A stretch of DNA of 64,000 nucleotides from Struthio camelus (GCF_040807025.1 NC_090944.1:123867738-123931737), one strand, 5' to 3'; counted from the first letter of the stretch, positions 36,610-50,282 are shown. The notes: generated by a model not told the origin, from the sequence alone. Made by a program: numbers and translations.

Positions 36610-36623
36610 AAAAAAAAAAAAAA
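36610..36623 (+). repeat. A14 homopolymer
   Basis: Fourteen A followed by CCCC. A simple low-complexity site. Confidence 0.9.
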
Positions 36624-37609
36624 CCCCAAAGTTCTGTATATTTCTGAGTACAATGGAAACTGTCCTCAAGAGTACCCTCCACATGCCTGCCAACTTCAGG
36701 GAATCAGCCAGCTTCAGATAAAATCCAGCATAGATAATAAGCTGAAGAAACCAGAGACCTGCTTCACCATTTCTATTGGTACAACACGGCTATGAAATCC
36801 CACCATCCTGATCTGGTAGTGTTTCACAGACACTTTCAGATACACACAGTGAGAAATAGTGATATCTGGGTCATAGTGCTCCAAGACAAATCTAAGGAAG
36901 CTCAGCAGCTCTCTTCTTGACAGCACTCAGGATGCCAATGACTGAGGGAAGACCATGCTGTATGGAATAATATATCAAAAAGTTTCTGGACACCCTAGCC
37001 TGGTCCTTGGACTACCAATCATCTTTTCTTGACAAGTTTTTTCTGCTTGGATGTTCACAAAAATGAAAACACTACCTATGCACCAAGGTGACAGTTTGCA
37101 GAAATTTGAGAGGTGCTGAGCTAAGTCTGCCAGCCACTATTATCAGTCTGAAGCAGCTTTTTGATAATATCTTGAAGGTCTTGACTTACAAAAATCCCTC
37201 AAATGTTTCACACGGACATACAGATATATTTGTAATTGCTTCCAGTTTTCAAGTAGATGCAGACACAGGAAGTTTATAAACTGCATGCATCCTTTCTCTG
37301 AACTAACTCATAGGAATTAGGTGATCCCTTTCTGTCCTATGGCAGACAGAAACGATAGGGCATAAAAGAACTGCCAGCTTTCCAGATCTTTCTGGTAATG
37401 GAGGAAAAAATGTTTAATCAAGAACCAGCTATTTTGAAGAATGTTCTGCAGCTCTGTATAGAGATATACTTAGCGATTAAAAAGGGTATTTTATAAAAGT
37501 TGCATAATCAGGCCAGCATTCTGTCAGGAATTCACCTTTTAGCCACGTCTTTGTATTCCATGGAAAGCATTCGTACTAACAAACATAAGCAAGCTAGGGT
37601 AACCCTTGC

Positions 37610-37800
37610 ATTTACTGTTATCAGTAGGTTCCAATCTGCTGTGACATCAGCCCGTGCCTCACCAGGCAATTAACGTTGTTTTTTTGCCTTTACAGAAGGT
37701 TTAATGGGTGCAACCAATGGACCATCTATTATCATGAATGAATGCAATTACTATCTCAGTCATGATCAATATTTACTTACACTGAGTTAGGAAAAATACT
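37610..37800. promoter_or_regulatory. Candidate conserved non-coding element
   Basis: Unique stretch containing TGTGACATCAGC (a CRE-like core), GGCAATTAACG and ATGAATGAATGCAATTAC, with no repeat signature. Tentative. Confidence 0.22.
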
Positions 37801-38447
37801 GAAAGCTACTTATAGAGTGCCTAAATGGCTGCTGATGTTAAGGCAATGGGAAAGCCTGAGAGCAGTGAGAAATGTACCCTTAAATAAGTGCAGTTTGTCT
37901 TGATATTTCTGAAGTCATCCAGAAAATGAGCGCTGATGATCATCTTTTCTGACGCTCTGATACTACGAATTTGCATCAAGGAGACAAAGACTCACTAAAT
38001 CTCTCTGTGGGGGAAGGTTAACAATTAACTGGCTGTTTCTCCAATATGATGAAGAGTATCTTGGAAGAGGCAAATCCACTATGAAATGCTCCGCAAATAA
38101 GCCGAGTAGATGTACATTTGTGTTCACATATGTGACTGGCCTAGGCAAAAAAGCCATTACTGTTCAATATTTCTGGGCTATGCCAACCATCTCTCTAAGA
38201 ACTTAGCAGAGGAAAACTCCGTCCCAACAGGATGACTTTGACTCCCCTGCAAAGGCAACCAAATGGCACTAAAAGACCCGAGAGGCATTAACAGGCTAAA
38301 GAGCAAGTTTTATCAGGACCGCATCAAGAGCAGCCCAGCGTTGCTGCCCACATCATCTCCAGATCACGTTTTAAACATTCCACATGGTGATTTGAACGTA
38401 GGAGGGGGAGTCTGGAGTTTCTGAACTGTATTGTTAAATTTTCTCTG

Positions 38448-38505
38448 ATGAAGTCATTTAACACTTCTGTTTTGGTTTCCTCTGTTTAAAAATTGGCTCC
38501 ATACT
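38448..38505 (+). mobile_element. MIR-like fragment
   Basis: AAGTCATTTAACACTTCTGT followed by TTTGGTTTCCTCTGTTTAAA resembles the MIR segment 'caagtcacttaacctctctgtgcctcagtttcctcatctgtaaaa'. Short and diverged. Confidence 0.5.
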
Positions 38506-39034
38506 CTGGGAAGCTTAAGGACTGTGAATTGAAGGCAGCAAGGAAGAAAGAGGTTGAAAGAGTAGAAGATAAGGAAAGAGGTCACAGACAAATCCATGAG
38601 TTTATGGGCTGAGACTTTAGGATAGTTTTGCTGTTGCTGTTTTTGTTTTTTTTTTTTAAACATTAAAGCTATCTCTAGGGCAGCCAGAATGTTATTTTTC
38701 CTCAGAAGATCCTCAGTAGGAGAGCCTGAAATACCTCCACGCTCACCAGGTTTATCCTGGCTGTTCTAGGTGATTAAGTTGTCTTTGGTTTAGCACAGCC
38801 ATGGAAAGGCTGACCTATATTTCAAAATGGGCTAGGGGACAATTAATTTCTGTGGGCCCTTCTTGGACAGTGTCCCAGAGTATCCCTAGAGCCTGCCAAG
38901 CAAGCCATCAGCAAAAGATTACAGATTTCTGATGGAGAGGTTTGCTGATGGTCTGTTCCCTACATTGTGATAGAAACACGCTGGCCAGGGGACGGGGAGA
39001 CCAGAGCTTCAATTAATCTTTTACACTTTGCAAA

Positions 39035-39110
39035 TGACTTGTTAAGTAACAATGGGTCAGTCACTTAATCTTACTGAATCCTAGGTCTCTGGCGTTGAAA
39101 ATCAGGTGAG
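39035..39110 (+). mobile_element. Possible MIR-like fragment
   Basis: ATGGGTCAGTCACTTAATCT and the surrounding bases resemble the 'gggcaagtcacttaacctc' part of MIR. The trailing GAAAATCAGG is a phrase of another old repeat. The evidence is weak. Confidence 0.35.
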
Positions 39111-39689
39111 ATCACTCTCACATGGTATAGGGTTGGGAGACTGCTGCAAGTACTAATCTGTATCACACTCTGCAAAGGTGTGAGATGTTGCCTGCCACAG
39201 TAACATTGGAAGTAACATTGGGTCTCCTTCTCAGTTACAGTAGCTCCGCTCAGGGCAGCATTAAAGGGTCTCAGCAAGGCTTTGTTTTTTCTTCCATGAA
39301 TTTGTCCAATCGCTTTTTGAACGCAGGTAACATTTTGTCCAGATTGCTTTGGGGATGCCGAAAGGCTTAGCTGCACTCAAAGAGTAATGAAACAAATTCA
39401 TGTCAGAAAAACGCATCAAGGTCTATTAAGAAGAAATTTGTGGCTTCCTCTCAAAGCCCTAGACACCAGCATGGGGGCAAGTATGGTCACAGTGGACTGT
39501 TCTGCAGGTCTTCTAAAGCTTATTGGCAGCCCTAAGGAATCAAGGGCATCAGCCAAATGAAAACATCAAAAAGCGATTTGATTTGTTCAGACCTGAAACA
39601 AACAGGCAAACAAAGGAGAACAGTTTTCCAGCGTGAAAAACTCCCTTATTCCCCTTGCCCCCCTTCTTCCTATCAGTCATTTTCAATCA

Positions 39690-39900
39690 AATAAAATGTC
39701 GGGTTGTTTTTAGGTTGTTTGTATTTGTCTTCCCATTTCAAAACTTAAGTGCATATGTTTAAATGAAACATTGCCCTCTGGGAAACAACAAATAAACAAC
39801 TTTTGCCTTCACTCAGAAATGTCTGTTGCCAATAAATTTAATATCAACATCAGTTCACGGTCAGATTTTGACTGACCTGAATCTGCATTTTTAAACAAGT
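39690..39900. promoter_or_regulatory. Candidate conserved non-coding element
   Basis: Unique sequence with forkhead-like TTGTTTGTATTTG, AACAACAAATAAACAAC and homeodomain-like cores. Forkhead cores on both strands lie within about 90 bp. Tentative. Confidence 0.25.
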
Positions 39901-40350
39901 GAAATATGTGAACAGAAAAGTCTCTAACTCTGTATTGGCACGATCTCTAAAGTTAGAGCAGCCTCTCTCCTGTGTGGAGCATAACGAAGAATTAGATCTG
40001 TTGTTTCCTTCCCAGGTGTACAGCATAAAGAAGGGATCAGATTCTAACTACGGAAAGATGTCATCATTATCTGCATTACATTTCAGTACAATCAGTGTGA
40101 ACAAGTTTATTTTCAAAAGTTGATGTGGACTCCAGCTAAGCAGAGTGCTCACACAGCTTATTAGCAGTGCTGGGGGGTTCTTGAACATTTCTTAAACCAT
40201 CACATTCAGTATTCAGCTTGACTCTACTGAAAGCTTGGACTGACATCCTAGCAATAAAATCTTATTTAAACAAGAAAAAAAAAAACCTTTTAATCCTGCA
40301 TTGAACGGCACAGTTTCAGTGTTGTCTTTCCTGATTGCTTTATAATTTTC

Positions 40351-40374
40351 AAAACAAAACAAAACAAAACAAAA
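40351..40374 (+). repeat. (AAAAC)n microsatellite
   Basis: Four AAAAC units and a terminal A run form a pentanucleotide microsatellite, a common remnant form of A-rich tails. Confidence 0.9.
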
Positions 40375-41079
40375 AGGCTGGAACCTTCCTCCCTACATAA
40401 TCATTTCTGTTAGCATCCCCAGTAAAGGATCATATACTTTTCTCATGCATTTGCTAGTTTTAAAAATAATTCTGCACTTTGGCAAAAAAAGGAAAAAAAA
40501 AGCCCATAAAGACACTACCCTTAGCAGGAAAGACTGTTTGCTTTCTGCAGGCCCTAATCCAGAGAGGTGCAGAGCAAGCTGAGCTCATACCGAAGCTGAG
40601 ACCAGGCCCTTGGAGATTACAACTTCTGAGACTGTTTCGTTTCTATTGACTTCAGGCGTGTAAGTCTTTGTTTTTCATCTTTCTCTAAAGTTAGTTTAAT
40701 TAAAACAAATCAGAAAATCCCACATTTCAGCAAAGCAGGGTCCAAAATAGCCTTGTCTCTTTGTATTTGCTTACTAGGTTCTCTCAGGAGTTTGGTCTCC
40801 AATTTAAAAGCATGCTGTATTCATGTGAAGGGAGAATGGAAATTTCCACTCTGAGAATTTTCCCTAGATTATTTATGTTGGGAACAGCTCTGCATAAGAG
40901 AACAGATTTATACCATAGAAGAAAATATAACTTCCATCTTCCTAATACATGTATCCTTTGAGATCCAGGCAAATCACACAGAACTAATGTGCTCTCCCTG
41001 TGGAAAACCTGAGCCTCCGCTTCCATCCTACTGCCCAATGACTAGGAGTTGTCGGTGTGATACAACGGTGAAAAGTGAG

Positions 41080-41575
41080 TGTGATTCTCAGGTGCATCAG
41101 GAAAGGCATTTTCGGCAGAGACAGCGAAGTAGCACATACAGCACTCGTAAGGCCTCATTTCACATACTGCAGTTCTGGTCACCTCTGTCCAAAGAAGACA
41201 AACTGAAACTGGAAGAGGTGCAGAGAAGGGTTTCTGGGATGAGTTTAAGAACAAAAGATCTATCTTACAAAAAGAAATAAGAAGAGCTTGGCTTGTTTAG
41301 CCTAGTGAAAGGACACTAGAGAGGGGAGATAATGACTATAGATACGTCCGAGGAGTAAATATCAAGGAGAGAAAAGAATTATTTAACCTAAAGGATGGTG
41401 ATGGAACAAGATCAAACGGATATAAATTGGTCATGAATAAATTTAGAATGGAAATTAGGGGAAGGTTTCCAGCCATCTGAAGAATGACATTCTGGAATAG
41501 CCTTTCAAATAGGGCAGTGATGGTCACAGAACTTCAATTTAAACTTGTGATTTGAGTCCCTGAATATCCAAGTGG
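41080..41575 (+). mobile_element. CR1/L3-type LINE fragment, 3' end of ORF2 (decayed)
   Basis: Translation gives FHILQFWSPL, then KLEEVQRR, then LGLF and SLVKGH, then YKLVMNKFRMEIRGRFPAI and FWNSLSNRAV. This order matches the C-terminal end of CR1/L3-clade reverse transcriptase ORF2 (Q-FW-P, LE-VQRRA, LGLFSLE-RR, F-N-LP). The frame is broken by stops and shifts, so it is an old inactive 5'-truncated copy. The exact subfamily cannot be named from sequence reading alone. Confidence 0.75.
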
Positions 41576-43339
41576 GTTTGAAAAAAGGCTTCAATTATTT
41601 GTTGAAGGTGTTACTTATAGTACATATTTACATAACATTATTCCATGCTCTGGAGCTTCTACTGATCACCACGCAGGGGCACAAATTTTTTCTACTTCAT
41701 CCGTCGTTTTGCTTGTGGGCATTTTCCCTGTTTTTCCCTTTCCTCTGAAGTATCAGGGATTAGCCACAGAGGAAGGGAGAAGTAGGGACAGGTGCACAGA
41801 GTCTCCCAAGAGGCTCTGGCTATGTTATTTTCCACATACGTGGGTTTGCATTGATTGCCAGATGTGATGTCAATAGGTAACGTTCTCCTAGTTTGGCCCT
41901 TCACAGAAGAGCACTGACTTGTCTACCACCTAAGACAAAGTGAGAATTTCATCTAAGACATCTTAGCAAATATTACTAGTCAATTTCTCGCTCCCACCCT
42001 GTCATAGATGATGGCCGGCTTAAAGTCTTTCACTGTGGGTCTGAAATTTGGTGGATTAAGGCCAAGCAGCTATTCCATGGTGCACAGGACGACACACCGG
42101 CATGCAGGTCTTCCCTTCCAGTCTTGGATTAGCCATGACTCTCAACACTTTGAAACACAAAGAGTGATAAAGTGCTGTTGCAGTTACTGCAAGAATGCCC
42201 CTTCCCCAGCATTCATTTTATCATCTTTGTCTTATGGCCAAAAAGCAATATGCACAGCACGTGCAATGCTGTTTCCGACTCCCTGCATCCAAGACTGAAT
42301 CAAAATCCTGGGGGCTTTTGGCACTGTGGGACAGGGAAAGAGGCACCATGCTGTCAAGACAGTGATCAATCGGCATCTTCCCTGGTCAACGCTGCAACTC
42401 CCCTCCACGTTCATCTGCAAGTACATAGCACAAAGGAAGCCCACGTCCACACCTTAGGGTCAGTTTTCTGTAGCATTTTCCATTCATGAGCTGCCTGCAC
42501 GTTTATAAGGCAGCTGGACTCATTCTCCAGCCCAGTACCACCACGCTGAAGCGTCTTAAAAGGCAGCTTTAAACAAAGCTTAAGCAAAACTCCATCCCCC
42601 CCTTTCCCTCCCTGAAAATATCCTAGTCTTTCTGTCCATTCTCAGTAGTACTCCCAGCCTCTCCTTCCCACTTATCTGACCTGTATCAGGGTCTGCTGTG
42701 AAAGCCCATCTCCCTCCTATAACCTGTCTGTGGCTTCCCACAGATCACTCCACTAGTACATTTCACTTCTGGATCTGCTAATTGCATGGGGCTGGATTCC
42801 CCTGGGTCCCTGGTCCTTGCCGGGGCAGCATACTCCGTTATAGCCCATAAAGCCCATGCTCTTTGGAACTCATGTTAGCATTTACAATTAGGAAGGCTCT
42901 AGAGAAATCCTTTGCTTCTTCCTTTGATGTGCCCCAGAAGAAAGTCCACCTGGTCATTCAGGTCCTGCTTACAGTGGCAGCCCACCAGTAGCTGCAGTAC
43001 AGATATGTGTTTCAGTAAGGGTTAGAGGTTTAAGTTTTTACTTCGAATTCTATCTGTCACGCAAACTCCATCTCTGAACTGCTGTACAGAAACCAATAGT
43101 GCAGCTGCAGAGATAAATAGGAACAGAAAAACAGAAGTAAGGGGGAAGGGAGAAGTTTTCAGCTGAGACTTGAAATGAGATGGAAAGCCAATGAAGCAGG
43201 GAAATACAGACAAGGCTGTTCCAGATGGTAGGAGGCACAGAGAAGAAGACTGTCATCCCACCTCTGGCCAGATTGCATGGAGGGACAGAGAACAAGCAGT
43301 CAAGAAGTCACTCGACGAAATTAAAGGGCATTAGATGTA

Positions 43340-43480
43340 GAAAAAAATACACAATGAAATGCTTCTCTGCACAGCATGCAGTCAACCTGTGGCATGTTCT
43401 GCAGAGAAGGTCATGGAGTTAAATACTGAGGCGGGATCTTTATAAGAGTTTGATTATTGTGTAATACTGATAACATGCAG
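43340..43480 (+). mobile_element. CR1/L3-type LINE 3' fragment (decayed)
   Basis: The segment around GCAGTCAACCTGTGGCATG, followed by GCAGAGAAGGTCATGGAG, corresponds to the CR1/L3 3' phrase for CACACAGT(C/T)AACCTGTGGAA...GCCAGAGGATGTTGTGAAGGCC. It is short and diverged. The preceding 43140-43330 may belong to the same or another old element but is not assignable. Confidence 0.55.
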
Positions 43481-45469
43481 AGCAATGCCAGGTAAGTTGA
43501 AGGTAATCAAATTTCAAAGCTTCACAGGATGATCCATCATCTATCAGGGTCAAGGCATGTTCAGCTTAGGATGCAAATACTCAAATGAAATTCCATAATT
43601 ACCTGGGAGCGTTATGGGGGTTTGTCACCTTCTCTTCAGGAACCAAATACTGATCCCTGCTGGAGGCCAGGCACTTACCACACTGACCAGTGCTTATGCT
43701 GTCTCTGCTGTGTCTTTGGTGCTGTTCCTGTTCATCTGAGTATTCCAATTTCTCCCTTTGTATAGTCAGGAAAAAAGTGAATTAATGTGCATCCCTACCC
43801 ATACTCCTGGAGGATTACTGAAGGTCAAAGCTAGGATAAGCAGCATTTACTTCAGGCAGAGTTGCTGTTGTCTGAGCAGTTCAATTAAGATGAGGCCGAA
43901 AGGAATGCACCTGGGGCTTTAAAAGCTCTCATCTCTCAACAGGCCCATCTTCCTAACCCCATACTTTTTATCTGCTTGCCTCCTTTTCTCAGTGATCCCT
44001 GGGATCACCCCAAATGTACCCAAGAGATTGGGGCCTCTGTTGACTGCCCTCCACCTCCTTCTCTTCCTTCACAGGGATTTCAGAGTAGTTTCAGGAACTT
44101 AGCAGACTGCAGTTAGCGAGAGCAACGTAAGCTACGTGAATTTTACTGGGGGAAAAAAAAGGATCATTTTTAAAAAGATGATTGGGAAATCCCTTCTCTC
44201 CCTTTTAAGCCAGCTATGTTCATTAGCTAAACATCCTTTGCTCACATCAAACTTTGCATCTGTATTTGACTACCAAGATCTAATGCAATCATTTCTGGCA
44301 GTCCTTCCTCATTTCTGTAGGACTCTTGGCTGAACACTCCTGACATGCACAGATAGCACGGGGCCCAGCATAGCAGCTACATGCCAGTTGGTGAGGGGCA
44401 TGGCCACACCAGTGCCACTTTGCATAAAAGGCCAGTAGTTTTAAAATATTTATTCAGGAAGCGAGGGATGAGGATTCATTAGGAACACGCCTAGAAAGAA
44501 CCTTGAGTTTGGGTAGCAGGCAGGGGTGATGCCCTGTGTCTCTGCTCAAACTGTCTCTCTGTGCGATAAAGAATGCAAAATTCACACGCCATAAAAAAGG
44601 AAAGAGAGAAAAAGAAAAGCAAATTCAATATAAATTGCATATGCAGCTCTGTGGAACACCAGGAAAACGAGTGGAAGGGATGGTGCTCTGGGTGCTGGGT
44701 AAGTCAGAGGGCAATGGAGGTGGGCAGCAGCAGTGTGTTGCTGTTGTAGAGTCGGTGCAAGGGCTGAGGGACACAAATATTCTGTGCGCATCCTCTACTC
44801 CAAGCTGGAAGCACAGGTGAGAAACAAGAGAATTCCCACTGTGTGCTTATTTCAATAACACGAATTGCTACCTCTTTGCTTCGATAAAGAATAGGGCTGT
44901 GAATCACATTCTAGCTTACTCTAAATGGAGTCTAACTCTGAGGAGTCTAACTCTTCCCTTAAAAAAACAAAATCAATTTACAACAATGTGCTTCTATGGA
45001 CAAAAAGACCAGCTTGCTAATGAGGGAATAACATGAACTCATTTCATCTGAAAAGACAATTTCTTATCTTTTTGTTTATAAAAGACTCAGAATCCGACAT
45101 TTCTTTCTATTGTCCAAACTGCTGCCCCAAGGATTCTAATGGAAACACTACTTCTATTCCAGGTCATGGAAAAGGGGATCCGTTAGTTAGGGCAATTAGG
45201 CAGTTAAGCAGTCTGGATCGTACGCTCTGCCACAGTCTTCCCAGCTTGCCTGGTGGACCATATAACACTACAGAGGGAAGTCCAGAACTTTGATTTTGGA
45301 AGAGAAGGAGGCGTTTACCTATTTGCCACTCTAGTTAGGTTTTCTTTACTAAGTGGGCCTCCTTGACCAGAAACAGGACCAAAAATCAGCCACGGGAGAA
45401 AATTCCCCAACGCAAACTAACAAAACGACCATAAAAAGATGTCTTGTTTTATGACATGCTCCATTGGTA

Positions 45470-45665
45470 TTGCAGCATTCTGCCTATGTGGGCATATTTT
45501 CTAACACATTATGCAAAAACAAGTCAGTGAAGATGCTGAGGATTGTAATTTTCTAATTTAATTCTGCCATTTCCAGTAATGGAAAGCCATACTCTGGTTA
45601 TTTATCTTCATAAGTGACAGATGCATTTCATTAAAAATTCCTTAAATAATTTCTCATGGCACTTG
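45470..45665. promoter_or_regulatory. Candidate conserved non-coding element
   Basis: AT-rich unique sequence with ATTATGCAAAAAC, TTTCTAATTTAATTCTG and CATTTCATTAAAAATTCC. It resembles conserved intergenic sequence by composition only. Confidence 0.22.
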
Positions 45666-47672
45666 AAGGAGGAAAAAAGGAGTGAGAAGATATCTATTTT
45701 GTAAGCACACGCACATCGATGTTTTGAGAGCTGTTAAACAGGCAAATGATGTATGACATTGCATTAAAGAGGTCAAGTAAAAAGATATTTGTCTGGCCTT
45801 TTTTGAAATGTTGATGCCTGTTGAACAAGTCGTGAAACAATCTGACATTGACTGTTGCTGGATGAAAATACCCTAATAATATCACCATACAGTGATACAA
45901 TGACTCCCACTTGGGAGAATCTCGGAGCTCAGTGTAATGTTGTGACAGGCAGATACTTCCTCCTCCAGATAATGCTGAAATGCTGCCGTGTAGGGGCAGG
46001 ATGCAAAAGCTGTAGAGCAAGTGACTATGCAGAACAGCCTGGTCAAGAAGCAAAGAACTCTGTACTCAGTTGAGACTGCATTTAAATAAGCAATGTTCCA
46101 GGGCTGGTGAAAATTCACCTCATCTTCATTCCATGGTGGATGACTGATAAAGCAGAAGTAAAATCTCTTTTTGAAGAAATCTGTGTCATGTGCTGATGCA
46201 CATGACTCACTTAGAGAGGGGTGCTCTGTAACAAGCGTAAAGCCCTAGTCCAGGTCTTGGCATATAGGAGCTGCAGAGGAAGCAATGAAAGCATTGAAGA
46301 AGGAGAGACCATGTGTCATTTTTCTGTTGTCCTCATACTCAGCATAGCTTAGGGAATCTTGAAGGCTTGCAACAGTTCATTAAGCCACGGAAAATCACCA
46401 GCGCACTGATATCATTCTGCTCGCCCACTCAATATGTCCACACAGAAGAAGGGTGGAGTGGTTTAGAGGTATCACTGTCATAGTGTTTTCCTCAGGTTCC
46501 CACTTAGGATAGCTTCCTAACTTGTAGGGGTGTCAAAATGGGACAGAGTAGCAAAGGGAACTGTCCCCAAACTCCTGTATCACAAGCCTATCATCTGCTC
46601 TAGCAACTGCTACCCAGCTAACAGCGTCAGCACAAAGATCAGTGGCTCGATGAGCCGTTGAGAAAGAATTCACCTGTAGAACAAGAAAGCGCTCTCCCCT
46701 CCACTGATGGTATGGATGGAGAAAGTTTCACGGTCTTCAGGCAATGATGATCTTACTCCACGGTCCCCTTCTTCAAGCCTCAGAGCTGTCAAGTGAGCTG
46801 GAAGAGCGACCTGTAGTCCCTGTTGCCATCTCTTTGGAACTCTGCCCATTTGGTCTCAGCACCTTTTACTGGCTCTACGTTTACTTTCAGCTACCTGACC
46901 AAATAAACCCAAGTGAGTAAGTTATTCAAGAAATGCTGCCCTCTTCTTGGATCATGAATCCTGCAGTCTCTTCTGGCTGTTATTTTAAACTACTCACTGA
47001 GAACTCGCATTTGTTATTCTTTCCCTGGAGAGGTTGTTGGCAAAGAAGTCATGGTGAGTACTGGAGCACTGTAAATCAGCATGCACTAGACAGGTGGTCT
47101 TCTTACACTGACTGAAGAAACACTAACTCTTTGACTAAAAAGCATCATCTTCTTCATAGAAATATTAACAAACGAGTTAAAGCTTGCTTCCTCCAGTGTG
47201 TTTAGAGGATGTGATTTCCATAAATAGAGTGCCCTAAGTGCTCTTCACAAGGGCAGATCCAATGGGTTGAGAGCAGCATCGCGCAGGGCATGGCACAAAA
47301 CCCCACAGGGCAAGGGTCTGCCTCCTCCCTTCAGCTAGCCTTGGAACCTGTAATAGGTGTCTGGGTACCCAGTGCCCGGCTCCCTTTGTAATTCAGTAGG
47401 AACCTAGCTCCTTTGAAAACTCCAGCTTGGAAGGCATTACATATTATGGCCATTCTCAAGTTATCTGAACTTGCTTCTCTGAAGCAGTCAGCGCTGGGTC
47501 TCTCAAATACAGGATATCCACTAACAGTGAGAGTTCAGCGTGCAAATTGTGACCAGCACACAGAAAATGTACCCTTCTTCCACTAACGCTCATTATGTCA
47601 GTGTTTATTCATGCATTCTGGGGATGTTGTATGGGAAGGTGAGGGAGATCCTCCTGTAGGCCTCTTCCCTTG

Positions 47673-47718
47673 CTCTCATTTCTGCTGTTATTACCCTCTC
47701 ATTTCTGCTGTTATTACC
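47673..47718 (+). repeat. Two perfect 23-bp tandem copies
   Basis: The unit beginning CTCTCATTTCTGCTG occurs twice with no mismatch and a period of 23 bp. It is probably a recent tandem duplication by slippage. Confidence 0.9.
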
Positions 47719-48493
47719 ACTGATGCTTAGTCATACCGAATTCATGACAGTTGCTGTTGAGTCATGATGGCAGGTGGCTCCAGTAGGCCCTGGCTGCGAG
47801 CAGATGAGACTACCTATCTGGGCACAGAGGACTAGCGCAGAGGAAATCACGCACAGAGCAACTCAGGGGAGTGAGGCTGAGGAACAGGAGCTGATGCTGC
47901 CAGCTTGCTGGGAAAACCAAACTTCAGAGGAAGCTGAGTTTTCTTACTCATGCTCTAGTGTTCAGAGCATGACTCAGTCCGTCCACAGCACGCAGCGCTC
48001 TCAGAGGCCGGCCACACGGAAAGTCTCATCTGCAGCATTTCAGCTGGGATGTTGCAGTCACCGCCTCTTCCTTTCTCCTTGTTGTGTTATTGTGCAGGTG
48101 ATTAGCTAGGACTGACGTTCAGCCCTTCTGTTGCATGGCTTAACAGTTACCAGAAAGCACGAGTCAAGGAGGGAAGAAAAAATCTCCCTTGCAGTTAATC
48201 ACTGGCCACACTGTGAAACTCATCAAAGTCTGAGGAAGTAATTCAAGCTATTTGTACTTGTGGAAAATGGGAAAGACAAAAGTACAGGAAATTGCTTGCT
48301 GTTTTGCTCTCAGTGCCACGGCTATGATTACTCTCCTGTTGGATGAGATTCCCTTAGAAGAAAAGGCTTCCAGCTAAAGGAAAAAGAAACTCGTCAGGTT
48401 TTGCTTTGTTAGTTTGTTTTGAAAAACCCTTTTCATGTTTTCTGTGATCCATAAAAACAATCTCAGTGCGCTCAAGAAACACCCTCCCCCCTG

Positions 48494-48518
48494 CCCCCCC
48501 CCCCCCCCCCCCCCCCCC
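48494..48518 (+). repeat. C25 homopolymer
   Basis: Twenty-five uninterrupted C preceded by C-rich sequence. Strong G-quadruplex potential on the minus strand, and the length is assembly-sensitive. Confidence 0.9.
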
Positions 48519-50282
48519 AGAAAGATGAGGAGCTGTATAGCCCGGCTGAACACAGCGCTCTGGCAGCTTCACCTGCCAGACATTTATCGAAGTGGGGAGG
48601 GTTAACTAGAGCTCTTAGTGGATCTGAAACACACTAGTGAAAGAACATTTTTCCACCAGAAGTTCTTATGTATTCCTACATGTCAAAATGCAATTGTGCA
48701 CCTTGTAATAGAAGTGAGTGCTCTACACCTTTGCTGAGCGCTTGCAATGGCCAGTAACAGAGACTTCATTAAGGTTTACCATCAGATCAGGCCGACGCAT
48801 CAAACACAATAAACGGACTGTCCTGAACATCGGGCCTCTGACTCTGAATGAACAGGCCTCTTCCATAAAAAAGTCAGGATCCTCACAGGATGACAGTTGC
48901 CCGGGGTGGCTGTGGGTACCTCTGTACACACCCGCAGCCCTATTTCCTGAAACGCCCCCGTGAGACCATTGTAGCAACAGCCTCTCCCAAGACCAAATTC
49001 ACTAGTAGCCAGCCCCAAGACAGGAACTGCGCAGGGCAGAAGGGCTTCCTGAGAACTACTTTAATGTGACCCAGGTGTACCAAGAATACGGCCTGATACC
49101 TCTATTTTGACTCCCAAATAATTGCTGTAAATTGCTTCCCCCTTGAAGTCTAGATTCCTGTAGCAGTACTTCACACTGTGACCTGAAGAAACTCAGAGCT
49201 CTTCACAAACTCTGTGCACATGAAAAGCATATCCTACTAACCATTCTGTGGCCTCAGTGGAGTATGGCAACATTTAAATGAATGTCAACATACTAGACCA
49301 GATCTTTGGGTGACATAATCACTGTGATGCCATGGCTTCAAGCCATTTGTAGTTTAAAAGCTGCATCAGTAGGAGAAGCAGGCACAAGGACAAAGTGTTG
49401 AAGTTTTCTCTCTCTTTTTCTTGCCTATTTCCTTTGTCGTGTTATCATCACTGTCAACAGATCCATGACACTCTTTTCTGTCTCATTATGCGGATAAAAA
49501 ATTTCAGTCAATTTGTAGTGCATGACACAAGAACTTGTGACTACGTATACGATACCAGCCATAATGGCCCCCTCCAAAATGATAAATGCTCCAAAATGGT
49601 TAATGCTACCGGGTTGTGTTTTCCTTTTCCAAAATAAAATACATATCTTTCTCACGTGCAGAGAAGCAAGAGAAGAATCAGTAATGACAACAAAAGACCA
49701 ATATATTTTCCTTATGTTGCATAGTTGTAGTAAGATTTAAATTCTTACCTGCACTAGAGTTGGGCCTAAACAAGTGATGTGCTCATTCAAATGCTATGAG
49801 GACGAGAGCTATGTACAACTTAAAGAAGTAACCAGCCACTGAAATGAACCTCATGTTAGTGCCCAAGGCGTTTTATATTATGGTGAATGAGAACATCCCA
49901 AAGGAGAGACAGAAGCAGAGGAGTGACCACTAGAGAGTTCCAATTCAAGAAAACTAGCCTGATCCCTTTTTTTGTTAAGATATGGTACCATTTTAAATTT
50001 ATGTCGGAAATCAGCTAAATCTTTTTAACAACAGCGCTCCACTGGGTTCTCTGATACTTTTCTGATTGTCAGTAAAATCCAGAGTCATATGGCTTTGTCA
50101 GACGGCATGGTTGTAAAAGCAGCATGAATGTTAAGAATTAAGTCCTGCTTTCATTTGTACAGTGCGCTGCCAGAGGACTCTTGGTAGACATCACCTCTGG
50201 ATGTCCACGAGGGTATCGGACATCAGGATTTTATACCATGATCCACCTTTTCAGGCATGTCACTGTCTAAGATGATTTAAGG

